A stretch of 64,000 nt of DNA. Origin: Polynucleobacter sp. (GTDB lineage Bacteria; Pseudomonadota; Gammaproteobacteria; Burkholderiales; Burkholderiaceae_D). Positions 63,976 through 64,000 of this stretch are shown here, in pieces. A model generated the notes under the pieces. It ran no database searches, had not been told where the DNA came from, and saw nothing but the letters and a program-made list of their open reading frames with translations. Position numbers and translations under genes: made by a program. Numbering within the stretch: the first letter of the stretch is position 1; each line of letters starts with the position of its first letter. Where the stretch lies: assembly GCA_021737945.1 (NCBI GenBank), contig JAIPCX010000001.1:124001-188000 (forward strand). The letters run 5' to 3'.

Positions 63976-64000
63976 GGGGGTCAAATCTCTACGATGGGCA

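Overview
The window is high-GC, densely packed bacterial DNA dominated by prophage genes and a defence island. The protein families point to a betaproteobacterium (Burkholderiales, Rhodocyclales or relatives): lambda-type morphogenesis proteins, DUF3489/DUF6900/DUF6362/DUF6511 phage proteins, and a serine recombinase coupled to DUF2924. No rRNA or intact tRNA gene was seen, so the host assignment is an inference.

Region 1 (1-22591) is the late half of a siphovirus-type prophage. A divergent DUF3489/DUF6900 pair is followed on the + strand by small and large terminase, gpW-like joiner, portal, S49 protease with a nested scaffold, decoration protein, major capsid E, head-tail completion, tail terminator and tail tube. 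Next come the tail assembly chaperone with a canonical -1 frameshift signal, the tape measure, tail proteins including two paralogous RCC1-repeat proteins, DUF1833, NlpC/P60, a J-like tip protein, holin and lysozyme.

Region 2 (about 22.6-46.3 kb) is accessory. It begins with a promoter-driven ABC-three-component system: HTH regulator, PD-(D/E)XK effector, small middle component and DUF2326 ATPase. A long minus-strand locus follows, read in the order WYL regulator, hsdM, single-TRD hsdS, BstXI-like HNH endonuclease, hsdR, mcrB, mcrC. Then come small hypotheticals, a DUF2971 gene, an AbiE toxin-antitoxin pair, and a + strand group of a large unknown protein with a HEPN-like motif, a MauJ-like protein and a trypsin-like protease.

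Region 3 (about 46.3-64.0 kb) looks like the early half of a second prophage. It has a serine recombinase with DUF2924 and two satellite genes, a LexA-like repressor with a palindromic operator inside its promoter, and a recombination/replication cassette (Sak4-like ATPase, DUF669-like protein, helicase, Cas4-like nuclease, TOPRIM/RepA-like ATPase, RuvC-like nuclease, ParB-methyltransferase). An iteron-like array lies inside the RuvC ORF, and the window ends with a second DUF3489 gene and an HNH endonuclease of the type that normally precedes a terminase. Two DUF3489 genes, each at a replication-to-packaging boundary, suggest two tandem prophages flanking or enclosing the island. This cannot be proved without the flanking sequence.

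The most interesting elements are the composite restriction locus, the HEPN-like/MauJ-like/protease group, the iteron and cruciform array at 60.4-60.7 kb, the ABC-three-component cargo, and the precise frameshift signal in the tail chaperone gene.
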